Source of the DNA: Nepenthes gracilis
Lineage: Eukaryota > Streptophyta > Magnoliopsida > Caryophyllales > Nepenthaceae
Direction: 5' to 3'
Assembly (NCBI GenBank): GCA_033239525.1
Contig: BSYO01000011.1
Span: 11,869,078 to 11,933,077, forward strand
Length of the DNA stretch: 64,000 bases
Part shown: positions 48,176 through 60,721 of the stretch, piece by piece
Layout of the letters: every line of letters begins with the position of its first letter
Position numbering within the stretch: position 1 is the stretch's first letter
Made by a program: the position numbers and the translations under genes
Notes under the pieces: model-generated
The model's input: the letters and a program-made list of their open reading frames with translations, nothing else
Databases searched by the model: none
Told to the model about the DNA's origin: nothing

Positions 48176-50589
48176 AACTGAAAAGTCTCCCTCCTCAATT
48201 ACAAGAACAAACACAGTTAGCATTCCGGGTATGAGCTAGCGCACCAGTTGGACGCGTAGTCACCCATAGAAACGACCCCTCATTTGGTAGCCATACAGAC
48301 AAACAATCGACCCCAAGCGTGCAAGTATTCACTACTCAACTGGGTGTCCAAGCCGCTACACCTCATTTCTCGAGGGTAGCAAATTGACGGCAAGCAGATA
48401 TGATGAGCCCAAAACTAGACTGACAGGCAAACGATCCACTCCAACTTGACTTGTTAGCAATCCAGTCCAACATCCAGCTAGCTTGACTGGTCAAGAATCC
48501 ACTCCGGCGTCTGGCCTACCTGACCATTCTTGATCCAGTCTAGCATCCAGTCGGTTTGACTGGTCAGTGACCCATTCCAGTCAGGACTATTTTTTTGGCC
48601 TACAATCCAATCCGACTTTAGAACGAATTGACAATAGTTTGGTCACCCTAACTCAATAATCCAGTCACCCTTCAAATTCAATAGTCCAGTCGCCCTTCAG
48701 ATTCGACAGTTCGATCACCCTGGCTCGGTAGTCCGAACATTATTCGGCCTCAACAGCCTGGTTTCTCTTCAAACTCGAAAATTCTTTTGCCCTTCAAATT
48801 CGATAGTCTGGCCATCCTCAGCCTCGGCACCCTGGTTGCTCCTGGGGCTCGGCTCCGCCTGAGTGCCCCTTGGACTCGGCTCCCAGTCGGCCTTCAGAAT
48901 GGCTGCCTGGTAGCTCACCACGTATGAAGACCACAACACTCCATGTCAGTATTGAACCCACTCAACCATGCCATCAATTGGGTATAGGCCCACACAAGAG
49001 CAACCCATCACCCAACATCAACATCATCTCAGCCCTAAACTGTCCGCACCAATCCTAAGGTCCAATGCTGAGAGCTCCACCCTCCGACTTCCAGATCATC
49101 AAAGAGTGCCAGTTCCTTAGAGGATCAAGAGGCCTAACGACCTCAAGGCCCAAGCAGCCCTGGGTGACAGGGCTCAACTATAGCCAAATAGTTGACTGAG
49201 TTACTAGAGGCAGGCGAAAGACTAGGACGCCCTCAGGTGCAAAGAGCTCTACCCCGTGCACATAGCCTCCCATGCCGAAAGACGTTACCTACTCATCAGC
49301 TGAGGTCCTCTCCATTCCGGCACCAGAAGGTTAAACATCAGCCAATAAGTACAATCAGTACTCATGTTCCAACCAACACGTCGACCAGAGGCATTGCTTC
49401 AATAACGACGACCCTACAAGTAGCCATGGCAATATTCGACATTGCCTTAGACATCACACTTAAGTGGCTACAGGACTTATGCGCCTACCTTGATGGCCGG
49501 TGACTAGGGGCTCCTTCTTCCTATACACAAATCTCAACACCCTCAAAAGGAAAAGTCAAAGAAAGAAATCGCTCGCTTAGGAAAATCTTATCTACTTGAC
49601 AACTTCGACATTTGGAAGGATTCAAGTGACAAGGCCCACTCTCATGGAAAAGATTGAACAAAAGCCCAAAGCGGTGACACTTTCACTATTCTCGAGACGA
49701 CTGGTGACATTACACCCACAAAGAAGACTCCCGCAACTCCGACAGGCATCCAATTGTCCCATCGCAGGGGCTAGAAATCGACCGGAGAGGCCTTCAGAGT
49801 ATTCAACCTTCTGCTCGGGAGTGCCCTTGCTAGAGCAAGAAGCCTAACTCGGAGGCTTGGCAAGGTTGATCCCATGAGGATGCCCCATGTTGGCCCATGT
49901 GAAGCATCAGATCATACAAAAGCTGTCACTATGCTCACAATGAGGGCTCGATATGCTCTGCTAAATGCCCATCACTTAAGCTAGAAACGTCTCCATGACG
50001 ATAACCCCTCTTCGGGTAGTTATGCTGACAATTGGCCCTAGGGCATGTAGACACTTGGAGTATGGATCAGCACCATTTTTTAGACTGCATACATTAATCC
50101 GAAGACGCTATACTCGGGGCTCCACCCTCCGGCACCCCATCAAATTGGTGTGGACCAGCATCCGCAGAAGAGCCAATGGCCTGAAGACCTCGTAGCTTGG
50201 GAGGCTTTGGGTAACAAGGCCAAGCGCCGACCAGAAGACCAACAAAATCATAAGCTATGAAATGAAAGCCCAAAGTTGTATGGTTCACGCCGTTCCTGCA
50301 ACGGCACGGGACCACCTACTGGAGAAGGAATTTCGCGACCTCGGAAGACACTTTGCCGATCTTGCCAGGTAACTATTTAGGATGAGGACTCGGTCATCAC
50401 CATCTCCTTGCAGTATCCGAGAACAACACCTGAAGTCCCTCAATCGAAGTTCCAATCCGGCATTTCGCCTAGATCACTTTTTCCCTTTGTTGGGCTCCCC
50501 TAGTATCATAAGTTTTCGATGTAGTGTCAAAAACTGTCTTGAATGCCCACCAGGAGGGCCAAGCCCTCAAACCCCCTTTGCTTGTGGCA
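48176..50589 (+). pseudogene. gag-protease remnant region with internal repeats
   Basis: No long frame survives. Repetitive DNA fills 48420-48860: reiterations of 'tccagtccagcatccag..gcttgactggtca' and of 'ccagtcgcccttcaaattcgata'. A possible protease scrap is readable at about 50010-50090 (VVMLTIGPRACRH...GSAPFF), where a VDxGSSADxLF pattern would be expected. The position between the primer site and the integrase scrap supports gag-protease, but sequence support is weak. Confidence 0.4.
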
Positions 50590-50760
50590 TTCCACGTCAG
50601 AAGACACTTCCCTCTCAACAACTGAAGTCCACCCCCGCCACCTACAGGTTGCGTGCTGGCTATAGCGGCTACCCAGTCCCAAGGGCATAGCACACCATCC
50701 CCGCAAGTACCAACAACGATTCCACGCGAAATCCAAGTAAGTGTTGTATAGATCATGCTG
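50590..50760 (+). pseudogene. integrase C-terminal scrap
   Basis: TYRLRAGYSGYPVPRA, then a stop and HTIPAS, reads like the end of a Tat-type integrase (GTYxL...PVPRxW). It is directly followed by the post-pol repeat region, as in the left element. RT, RNase H and most of the integrase have been lost upstream. Confidence 0.55.
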
Positions 50761-50879
50761 AAAGCTTGAATTATACTCTAATCAATGAAATAACTATTTG
50801 TTTATTATTTATCTATTTATACGAATCCTTACATAATATTGTATAAAATTATGCGACCTAAACTGTCCCTAAGGTAGGT

Positions 50880-51085
50880 GAATTCCCATTCACTGTTACT
50901 AAAACCTCAGTCCCTAACCTAGGAGCCTAAAAATGATCAAATTTGAACCTCGGTCCAATACCGAAAGGCCCATACACGGTTAAATTTGAACCGCGGTCCC
51001 GTACCGAGCGACCCATATGCAATTGGATTTAAACCTTAGTCCTGTTACCGAGTGGCCCATGCACGGTCAAACTCAAAACCTTAGA
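50880..51085 (+). repeat. post-pol degenerate tandem repeats
   Basis: At least three copies of a unit of about 60 bp: 'aaatttgaacctcggtcc.gtaccgag.ggcccatacacggtc'. A similar theme occurs after pol in the left Tat-like element (3230-3480). Confidence 0.75.
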
Positions 51086-51889
51086 GGGCTTTTTAGCATG
51101 CGTGTGACAACTCCTTCTTGAAGGAATGAGCACCATCAATTTACAATTGTCGGTAGACTAGGACTAGACATATGAAAGCCACGACGTTCTCTGATGGGAC
51201 CAAGCACTGGCAGGTACATGCACGCGACGGCCTAGGTTAGCAAAAGCCTGACAAAAATAGTAGCAAAGCTTAGTCGGCAATCACGTGTTCCCAGCACCAT
51301 GACCTCCTCTTGGTAGAAGCAAGCGTAGCTCAGGGTGCACAACCAAAATGACCCCGATGGCGACAATGTTAAGAGTGCTCACCTGACTCTCAATCTCTCT
51401 TACCACTCACTCCCAAATCATGTCCTCATAGTCATGTGATTCGGTCCAAAGCCCAAGATTTCTCCTCAGTAAGGTTTCAGACCTCACATAAGGCTCAGGT
51501 AGCCAACGGTCAAAGCGAGTGGTTAGCACCAATTCTGCACTACCTCGGCAATAATACTTAGCCAGCGAGCAACAAAGCGTCAGACAAAAAAGTCCAACAC
51601 ACAATAAAAATGTCAGTAACAATAATCGAATCAATCTAAGTACTTCATTAAAGAATTAGAATATACACATCTGAAAGCATCTAACGGCCTCAAAAGATAC
51701 AAAATGCTATCTATGCCTACGGCTTAGCCAGATGATTATCCTATGGTCAAGGGGCCCTCAAAGAATATGGCACAGGCCCTCTACCCTCTCTACCTCTACC
51801 CTCTCTAACCAGGTAGTCAATTAGGTTCGAGCGGCAAGAAGCTCCAACATTCCTCGAGTCTAGAAAGTCAACAAGGAAGTCCGGCACAG

Positions 51890-52660
51890 TCAAGGAGATA
51901 TCCGTCTGCAAAAACGAATGCCCTCCTGAAATCGCTCATTTAGGATGGGGACCACCTTCTTAGAATGGAGTATGGTCCACAACTTGCCCTCGAGTGATGC
52001 AATTCTATCCATGGCTTGGGCATGAGCCTCGGAGAGCTCTCCCAATCTTGCCTCAGACTCAGACAAAGCCTAGTCAAGATAGTTGGTACGCGTTTAACTC
52101 TGCAGCGCGTCCCCAACAGTTGCATCGACTCAGCTCTCCATCTCCTCAATGACACGACCAGTGTGCACACGCAACAAGCGAGCAATCTCGTCTCCCTACA
52201 AGAGCACGACCTCCTCCAACCAGCGAGGCACCCACTAAGGCTGTCAAATAGAAAAGAGGGATCAGCCAGAGATAATATCGACAAAACATATATGCGGAGA
52301 TCAGTACTACTTGCCAATAAGATGGGCATACCTAACGAGAAGACCCAACAGATTCGAGACCTAGAGGCGCCCTCAAAGTGCCATGGGGTTTCAGGAGTGG
52401 AGCGCTCGGGTGGTGTCCTTCCTCGGCGGTGGCCCCATTCACTGAGTCATCTTCTTTGATTTTCTCCACCGTTCAATCGTACCCACTTCCCGCCTCGATC
52501 GAGGCCCAAGGGAAGAGGAAGATGATGCTTCCTGTTCCAGGGCAAGCAAAGTCAGAATGTCAATAACAACTTGATTAGCCATCCAGAAGACAGTAGTAAA
52601 AGCAAAGATGTCTGTGGAGGCTGAGCGATAAAAAGAATGGTTGAGGACTAGCACTTAAAT
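51890..52660 (-). pseudogene. antisense coiled-coil ORF of the complete Tat-like element, broken
   Basis: The minus-strand line at about 52215-51900 reads as a coiled coil with stops: RLLRVHTGRVIEEMES, then ALSESEARLGELSEAHAQA, then MDRIASLEGKLWTILH. Upstream on the same strand (52654-52440) is a Ser-rich acidic stretch (LALEQEASSSSSLGPRSRR). The arrangement, with low complexity then a coiled coil antisense to pol between the post-pol repeat and the polypurine tract, matches the ORF at 4600-6215. I infer it to be the same class of extra ORF. Function is unknown. Confidence 0.6.
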
Positions 52661-54167
52661 AGATAATACCCCAACATAGCAGCGACGTCATTTAGAGACG
52701 CCGAAGTGGCACGTCCTCATAATGGCCTCTTCACATGCCCTCACCCCCGAGTGCTACGACGCGTCTACTCGTTGCCTCGTCATGATGACTAACATGATGT
52801 CTGTTATGCAAAGTGCTGACAACCAGTAGTCCTAGTACCTAGATCCACTACTCGACGGCACAATGCCAGTCATAATGACCTGACATACTATTTTCCAAGA
52901 ACAGTAGATGGACAATACATGCCCCTGGCAGGCACAAGGCTAATTTGCTCGGTTGGACTCCCAGCCAGGCAATCGGGATGACCAATCGAGCAGAAAATCG
53001 CCAGGGTACCAAGGCGCCAACTGGACGAACATCAAGTCATCAAGACGCCAAGCAACAGAAGATGCTTAGCCCTAGCAAACTCGAGGTGAGTTCAGCCAGC
53101 CCCTGTCCCTGCCAAGCATAGAAATGAGTAACCGTGAGCTAAACTGTTAGAAAAATGAGTTTCTAGAGGACCAGACTGCCAAGCTAGCATAAATCAAGTA
53201 GCAAAGGTCAAATATTCCAAGCGCTCTAGTCATTCATACCATGCAAGAACATTGGAGCTATAAAGACAAAAGTACTCTGTAGTTCCATTCGTCAAGTCCT
53301 TCCTACAAAGGACAAGCTCTAAATAATGAACATACGTCATTATAAACGAATAAAAGTACATAGAATGACCATCCAACTTCAAAGCCTTGCCCAGCTAGGG
53401 TGAGCACCCCATTGGGCAAGCAAGTGCACATCCCTTGGAAGGAGTTTCAGAAGAGAGAGCGGCACTCTCGAGCAAGCAAGGATCCCATGCACCACTGCCC
53501 TCCAACTGCTGAAGTGGGAAGCACATACTAAAGCCCTTGCCAGCCAAAGCAAGGCACGATGCATCAGTACCATCCCGAGAGGCATCCACTGAAACCAACC
53601 ACAATCATGCAAACTCGTAGACCAGGCCCAGTGTGGCATCGATGGCCCCTAGGATCGGCATGAACTTAGGGATGTTCCCCAACCTGTAAGCTCCGGCAAA
53701 GGCCCTCCATCGCCAGCCAGAAAAGGAGGAAACTGGTCCCACTCAATGCTACGTGGAGCTAGGAGGTGCTAGGGCGAAAAGAGGAAAACCAGTGCGGATT
53801 TCAAACGTGCCTTCAGTTACAGCATCCAGCATTGAGCCAAAATCTCTGTCAACTTTGGTGGGTAGTTGTGTAGGCTTCATGCCCACTCCAAACATTCACA
53901 CCGTCCAATTGGTAGGGATGATTTGTGAAGTGAGGTGTTGCAAACCCCCTTTACCTATGGCCGAAAGAGGAGATCGACATACCATTATTACAGAAGATTG
54001 CGTCACCAGTACGGTCCGCAGAGAATCAGCGAAGTCCAGAAAATCACCACCAAATCTTGCCAGTGATAATGACAATCTGTAAGATTTCTTGGAAATGGAA
54101 GCACACGAACCTATAGGCAGCCTCCCATCCTAAGCATGTCGGGGGTTGAAAATTTGGAACCACTAAT
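52661..54167. other. internal region of the complete Tat-like element, unassigned
   Basis: Moderate-GC sequence that should contain the upstream half of the antisense ORF by analogy with the left element. I cannot read a convincing protein on either strand. Open stretches at 53379-53639 (minus) and 53753-54082 (plus) are unrecognised. Confidence 0.35.
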
Positions 54168-54179
54168 ATGGGGGGCTAC
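54168..54179 (+). other. polypurine tract of the complete Tat-like element
   Basis: ATGGGGGGCTAC directly precedes the 3' LTR. It matches the left element's tract at 6772-6783. Confidence 0.7.
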
Positions 54180-55603
54180 TGATGAGTCCATCACCCATGA
54201 ATCAACCTAGAAATCAAGGCCCATGATTAAGAGGCTATCAAGAAGTCCCAGTCTAGGAAGAGGGCCTGCAAGTAGAAGGGTAGCTTCAGTATCCAAATGG
54301 CGCCCCAACCGACCCAGTCGGTCCAATCAAGACAGCTCATAATCCTTTTCCCGCACGCTAAAGCAACTTAACATAACTGTTCATTATTTCCTGTCAGATA
54401 TTCCAAAAATATTCGCCCATGTAAGCACGATCATTTCCAAAATGACAACCGTCATAATTACGGCCAGAGAATCGCCTAGAGGAAGGAAATAATATCTGGC
54501 ATTGCCTTGTCAGACGCTCGCGAACCTTGGGACCCAAGCAATCTTCACCCTCTATATATCTATTCTCCTCTCGCAGAAGGAGGAGGAACACACTCGAAGG
54601 CTTGAGCACACAGGGAAGAAACCCTAAGAAAACAATAGAGATGCGAGGCTAAGGGAGTAACCATTCTGACCCCTGATTACATAGAAAGGTTAGGAGTTCT
54701 CCATCCCCCTTGGGGTTACTGACTCCCAGTGCAATCCTTCTTCCTCTATCTTAAGCCACTCCTTATTGAGCGCATCTACCAGAACCAAGTCTTCCACCTG
54801 CCCTCAGCGACCAATGCCATTGACAGTTTAAACGACGGTTAGCAAAGTTCAGAAATCAAAAGGGAGAAGATAAAACCCCACGGGGAGCAAACCAAGGCGA
54901 AGACCCAGAAGGCACGTCGACTCTCACATTCTCAATATGTTTCCTTCTCCTACTCTTATTCCAACCAGCGTCTGTGAGGGCCTCACCCCCATACTGAATC
55001 CTCCACTACATGACCAGTAGAGTCAACTCAGGAAGCGGGGTGTAAAGGGCCACATTGCCTGGAAACGGAAGGGAGACTCTACAAAGTCCCTGCCTTCATC
55101 ATCATCTCTAAGAGGTTGTTCTCACTTCTAGTCAGTTACTCCCCTCGTAGGTCCACTATGCCCTTCCTTGTAGTAGTTATTCTCAAGTGGAAGTATTCCA
55201 AGTCGCCCTCACTCGAGCACACTTCATGAGCCACCCCCTACCAGGCACTACTCCAAGCCATCCTTATCGAGCGCACCTCTGAGTTGCCCCTAAGCCAGAT
55301 GCACCTCATAGCCGCCCCTCAACCAAGAGCTCCCCTAAGCCGCCCCTCAGTCAGGTGCACTCACACTCAATTCCCTTCACATACATCCACGCATTCTCTT
55401 ATATACTCGTATTTTTCTATTTTATTGGAAAGATAGCTAATTTGAACGTTAGAGAATATATTGAAAAGTAAGTTCTACCAATCCTCTGACTTCTTATTTT
55501 TAGTTATATTGCACAAGATCCAAATTCGACTCTAACTCAACTTGATGTAAAAAATCGAGTAACTCTCTAACCTGTACAACAACTCGTATCCAGGGATACA
55601 TCA
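54180..55603 (+). mobile_element. 3' LTR of the complete Tat-like element
   Basis: TGATGAGTCCATCAC ... GGATACATCA, 1424 bp, homologous to the 5' LTR. It contains a clear TATA-like CTCTATATATCT at about 54551-54562, a polypyrimidine leader, and the GC-richer 'cgagcgcac' word series at 55200-55375. The visible divergence from the 5' LTR implies an old insertion. Confidence 0.9.
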
Positions 55604-57895
55604 ATTTCTAATAATAACTGACGTATTTTTAAATTTTATTTATATTTTTATTTTTATTATCACTACTTTTGGAGTATCATCTTTTTTGGAACTCAAAATA
55701 ATCAAATTTTTTACGTGATCTTTTGTATTTAACTAATATTGAAAAGAATGCACATTTTTATTATCTTCGATATTGTTTACTTATTTTATCATCGACTACT
55801 TGACTCTCAGTATTAAAAGTTCATTATGATAGTACTATAATTGCTAGTTTGGCAAAGAGATCTTATGCCATTAATATGAGTAGATGAAATATATGCTCGT
55901 TAGCTTTTTACCAATTTAAGATTTAATTAAACTCTACTTAAGCTTTTGATACTCTATTTATAAAGTTAAAAATGTAATCGGATTATAAGTAATGAAGAAG
56001 TTCAACCAATATATGTACACAAATTAATTGTTTTTCACGTTAAGTCCGTATCTAAGAAAGCAAATTTCATCAATCACATTTGCTACTTCTATTGCTAGAT
56101 TGGGCCGTTTTAATGTTGATTGTGGTATACATAAATTATATATTATATATAGATTATAATAGATACGGGCCTTTATTTTCTATACTATTGATCATCCCAT
56201 GTTAGCATAGAATTATTCAAGATAAATATACACTCCATATAAATTTATATGGAATCCATAACTATGGCAAGAGATGCTAATATTAAATGATTTCTTTAGT
56301 ATTTTACTTTTTTAAAAAATATATAGTTAAATATAATATTAGTAAATAGGATATTTTTAATAATTTTAATATTTATTTAAAATTAGTTCTTTAAATTTTA
56401 TATTTACCATAAATTGTCAATATTATACAATAAAAATCATAATCATTCTAATAAAGTCTAAATTTGTCAGTAAATAATAATAGTTGGCTTAATAATAGAT
56501 TTCGGACAGTATAATGAGTACTTTTAAATTTGTTAATATAGTAAAATAAAATATTTTTAAAAATATTTAGTCATTTCAACCATTTTTCTATCAGTATTCA
56601 CAATTGGTTTGGCTGTTGAATATTTTCATTGTAAAAAATGATTAAAATAGAATAAAAAGGATGTACATTTTCCAACTTTTGATAAATTAAGTTCCATCAT
56701 ATAAGGTAATTGATCGTCATCTTTTTATAACTGAATTTATTTTGTCATTATAACATCCTAAGCTACTAAACTCAAAAAGATATTTTAAAAATTAAAGTAA
56801 TGTATTTTAATTTTTAAATATAAAAAAAATAAATTATAAAATATTATTAACATAAAGATTAAATATATAAAATATATATTTTATAAGGGATAAATTATCA
56901 TTTAAAATTAAAAAATTATAATTCAAATAAAAATTATAAAATTATTATTTAAAATATTATCAAAATAATAAAAAATCTTATTAGATATTTTATATTTAAT
57001 TATAATAGCATTAGTTACTTTAAAATTTACAAAAGTAGTGTTTTGTTGCTCAAATACTTTATGACTTTTTTTTTTAACTCCTAATTTTTAGAAATTAAAT
57101 CTAACAATACAAATATAAAATAAATTATTACGTAATAATCACATATTACTAGTTAAATAAATATTACTTTTTACTTACATTAATTCTAAACCTAAATCAC
57201 ATTTAAATAGTAGTAAAAGATAGATATTATCTACATTAACAATACATTGGATATTTTTATATATCTAAATTGTAAGTATTTTTACACATATCTTTCAAAC
57301 ATATAATCTTTTATCATAAGAAAAAAGGTTATCTAAATAACTTATATATTTTGTTGTTCTTTTTTATTTAGTTTTTGATCTTTCGAAAAACTTTTTAACA
57401 CAACACCGCCTAAAAATACTAATTCAATTTGAATTTAAGGTATTTGTTGCCTATAGTATTTTTTCATATATTACTTTAAGTGTTTGATATATTTAAAACT
57501 TTAACAAATATAATTTTTTTTAAAGTTTGTATAAATAATTATTACTAACTATTATTACAATATGTGATAAGTTATAATTTTGATATTTCAGATCAATTAT
57601 TAGTGTATATATGTGTGTGTGTGTGTGTGTGATGTTATCGGTACGAGGGTATCAAAATAATTATTTTAAATCCATTCATTATCGAGATTAAAAAACATTA
57701 TGTGATATAATTAATAATTAAATTATAAAATAATATTAATATATAAATTATAAATAAAAATAATGACTAGAGGGATGACGTGCGATGGTGCTAAAAGAGC
57801 ATTTAATTAATTTTTTATTTAAAAAATGGGCTATTAAAAATGGAATAGCCAACTAGACAAATTTAAGGCCGGATACTCCAGCTCTATCTCTTCAC
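55604..57895. other. AT-rich intergenic DNA, no gene seen
   Basis: Very AT-rich with long A/T runs and no credible reading frame. It includes the (TG)n microsatellite at 57612-57631 and resembles the DNA left of the Tat-like element (46620-46736), which would be its original continuation. Confidence 0.6.
57612..57631. repeat. (TG)n microsatellite
   Basis: Ten TG dinucleotides. Confidence 0.95.
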
Positions 57896-57899
57896 AATC

Positions 57900-59460
57900 G
57901 CCATGTCCGACCACCACGATCCAGCCTCTACCACCGTCAATTCACTGATATCCATTGTGCGTAGAAGCCCTCAAGTGGGCCTTAGAGAACAAGACAAATG
58001 CATTCGAGTAGACGTTCCTACACTTGAAGGGCAAATGGATCCTGGGATCTACATGCATTTTTCATATGCAAAGAGTCAGCCAAAGGTGCAATTCTTTGCC
58101 ATCAAGCATTGCAGACTAGAGTTATCATCATGGTGGCAACACTACCGACCAAACCGGGACCGTCGAGGACACTCCAAGGTAGGTAAATGGGCAGAAATGA
58201 AACCAAAGCTAGACGAAAAAATTTCCAAACCCAAACGATGACCTAATCAAGACAACCCTAAGTATAAGTTTTATGATTACCTGAGTAAGGTCAATTTGTG
58301 GGAGGATGATGACAAACTTGTGTGGTCCGATAGTTAAGCGGGATCAGATAGTCCATCCAAGAGGAGCTTACAATATACCCACCAACCGCATCGATAGGGT
58401 GTACCAAATGGCGCTCAAAGCCAACATGACATTAAACCAAAACTTGAGGCGGCCTGAAGGCGGAGCAGACAACAATCAGCCTTTCAAACAACCAGCTTAG
58501 GAGACCAAAAACAATCAAGACTTCCATTAGTGCTACTAACCTCACAAATCAATGAGGGACACAGGAAGAATGTTTTTACTGTATAGAGGAAGGACACAGT
58601 GCATATGAACGTACCCAAAAGAACAACAAAGAACAGGTCAACCTAGTTGATAGAAAACCTAATGGTGATTCCAAATTACCATTTACCACCTAAGGAAATG
58701 CAAAAGAAATATGCAAGCTCCAAATTGAGGCCGAGTTTCAAGTCATTCAGAAATTCTTCATGACCACCCGTGAATAAGGGGAGGACCATTGCCTTCGCAA
58801 TAACATCTTCCACACATACGGTGCCATGCATGGAGTGATTTGTACTAAGGCCTCTACACAAAACTAGCATTTCCCTCTATCAGCCCACAAGTTTATTTTT
58901 CATCAAAATGTTAGAATAAGCATATAAATAAAACCCCATCTTGCATGCTATTATAGTACACTTGACCACACCCGAAGAACCGATTCACACCACCCTGGCT
59001 GTAGAACAACATTTGTGAGAATTCCATGACCTAGCCCTTGAGGAGTTACTAGAAAAACTTCCATCAATGCTAGGTATCAACACAGAATAGATACTGTTCC
59101 CAGCGCCACTTTATCGAGTCTGCCCCATCATCGAATGAGCCCAGTCGAACATGATGAATTACAAGTAAAAGGACTTAACTCGGAGAGTCTTAGTCCATGT
59201 GCTGTCCCCACCCGTGTCACCCCCGAGAAAAAGGACACATGGAAGATGTGCATGGACGTATTTGTCTGGATCCAGAGGGATTTTAACCAGTGCCTTGCCA
59301 TGCTGAACTTGTTGTAGAGATGTTTTGCCTCTATTGTCAAACTCATCGATAAGTTGAGGAGTTGGGCTGTTGATTTGGATTAAGCAACAACTTCTCTTAA
59401 TGACCTAATCCCCTCTAATCTCTCCAATCCAACTCTTTGTTTTGAATTTTATTTTTTGAT
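57900..59460 (+). pseudogene. decayed gypsy gag-RT remnant
   Basis: The + strand opens at ATG 57903 (MSDHHDPASTTVNS) and reads as a gag capsid domain: IRVDVPTLEGQMDPGIYMHF, AIKHCRLELSSWWQHYR, KVGKWAEMKPKLDEK. A zinc knuckle follows at about 58570-58615 (CFYCIEEGHSAYER), with its last Cys replaced by Arg. At 59135-59320 comes the start of gypsy RT (SPVEHDEL; ESLSPCAVPTRVTPEKKDTWKMCMD). Protease is not readable, stops are frequent, and nothing of pol beyond about 59400 is found. No LTR is identified. It is gypsy, possibly chromoviral. Confidence 0.75.
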
Positions 59461-59605
59461 ATAAGATGGAGGTCGGTGCTTCGAAAATAGCCAAGCATGG
59501 TCGATTCAGGGAGGAAGTATTCAATGAGGATAGGTCTGCTACCAAAAAGTCAAGTAGTGAGATGCAATCCGAGGATGTGTTCCTATTGCGATTTCAAGGT
59601 TTATG

Positions 59606-59975
59606 ATTTCTTTTACCTACATGAACAGTATGCTGTTCATCGAACCAAATAGATTTGTTGCATATATATGGTCGATACATCACCTTTTTGAGTTGAACTT
59701 ATTACTTATCCAAGCAAATGGACGAACGAATGTCTCATCCGACACATCACATAATCCAGTGGAATAAGGTACTACTCATTAGTGCAAGTAAATGGATTGT
59801 ATAACTGATCTGAAATACCAGTAATCCGAGCAAAATAATGGATCATGACATTCAATTTGATATTTCTTTTATCTAGACAGGCAGACCTTATATTTTTTGC
59901 CTAACACATTGCTCGTCCAAACAGATCGGTTGTACATATAAAATCGACATATCACCCATGGAATATTGTAGGGGG
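59606..59975. repeat. imperfect direct repeat, about 265-275 bp apart
   Basis: 'gatttcttttacctacatgaacag' near 59606 recurs as 'gatatttcttttatctagacaggcag' near 59860. 'ccaaatagatttgttgcatatatatggtcgatacatcacc' (59644) recurs as 'ccaaacagatcggttgtacatataaaatcgacatatcacc' (59917). This is probably two decayed units of a larger repeat. Confidence 0.7.
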
Positions 59976-60238
59976 AAAAAAACTCGTTAGAAATTTTTTG
60001 AAATAAAATGGTTTACTTTTGTACGAGTACTGTCTCTTCGAATCCAAATAGAGGAAAGTCATCGAGGCAGGCTTTCATTTTCACGCTCAACCCTGTGCTC
60101 TGCCTCCAATTTTCACGTTTAGTTTCCCCCGCCATTCCACTTTGAATTGCTCCCTCGGTCCATTACCCACAGATTCTTAAATTCAGGCAAATATAAGGAT
60201 CCAAATTTCATATTTATAAAAAATTGAAAAATATGTGT

Positions 60239-60696
60239 GTTACCGGTTTGATTAACAGTGATACTTCAGGGGTACGGAAGAGTACTCGGATTCCCCAAGC
60301 CCCAATGCGATTACGGGATTATATCCGGGACTGACTTGGGTGTTTGAATTTGATTGGCTATGTCTGCTGTTTAATTCTGTTGGTTTGTTTCATTCTGCAG
60401 CATCCCACGTGAAGCTCTACACGTCCCTTTCCCCTGTTTGTTATTTGCTCTTGTTTCTGTTGTTGCTGTTTGTTACTTGGTTTAAATACTTGTATTGAAC
60501 AGTGAAAGGAATATAGGAATTATCTCTACTTTCTGTTTTCTTCCTTCTCTCCTTCTAACTTCCTCTGTCTGCTCTCCCTCGTCTACGTCTGCTTTCCCCT
60601 TCCTCTCCCTCTGTCAGATCTCCCCTTCCGTGAGATTTCCCCAATTTCAGAGCTGAATCGACGCAACCGGCCAACGTTCAGTAAGTGATCGTATCA
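60239..60696 (+). mobile_element. probable 5' LTR of the right-hand gypsy element
   Basis: TGTTACCGG ... GTATCA directly upstream of a primer site and gag. It has a TATA-like TTTAAATAC at 60481-60489 and a CT-rich transcribed part (60540-60630). The partner LTR is beyond the window, so boundaries are tentative. Confidence 0.5.
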
Positions 60697-60700
60697 TATT

Positions 60701-60716
60701 TGGTGCTTTCATTGAG
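60701..60716 (+). other. primer-binding site candidate
   Basis: TGGTGCTTTCATTGAG lies 4 bp after the proposed LTR end. It begins with TGG, the complement of a tRNA CCA end. Confidence 0.5.
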
Positions 60717-60721
60717 AGGCA

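Larger units (their letters stand above)
46737..55603 (+). mobile_element. complete but internally deleted Tat-like gypsy element
   Basis: An 8867-bp element bounded by direct LTRs (46737-48155 and 54180-55603). The flanking 5-bp sequences are ATATC (46732-46736) and ATTTC (55604-55608), a target duplication with one change. It has a primer-site-like TTGGCACCATCTATG right after the 5' LTR and a G-run polypurine tract before the 3' LTR. Between them are only a weak protease-like scrap, an integrase C-terminal scrap, a post-pol repeat and an antisense coiled-coil ORF. RT and RNase H are gone, so it must depend on relatives for movement. Confidence 0.85.

Noticed and set aside
53379..53639. 86-codon minus-strand open frame in the Tat-like element
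   Set aside because: Trp/Ser-rich with no motif, and adjacent frames are equally open. It may be part of the antisense ORF, but I cannot support it alone.
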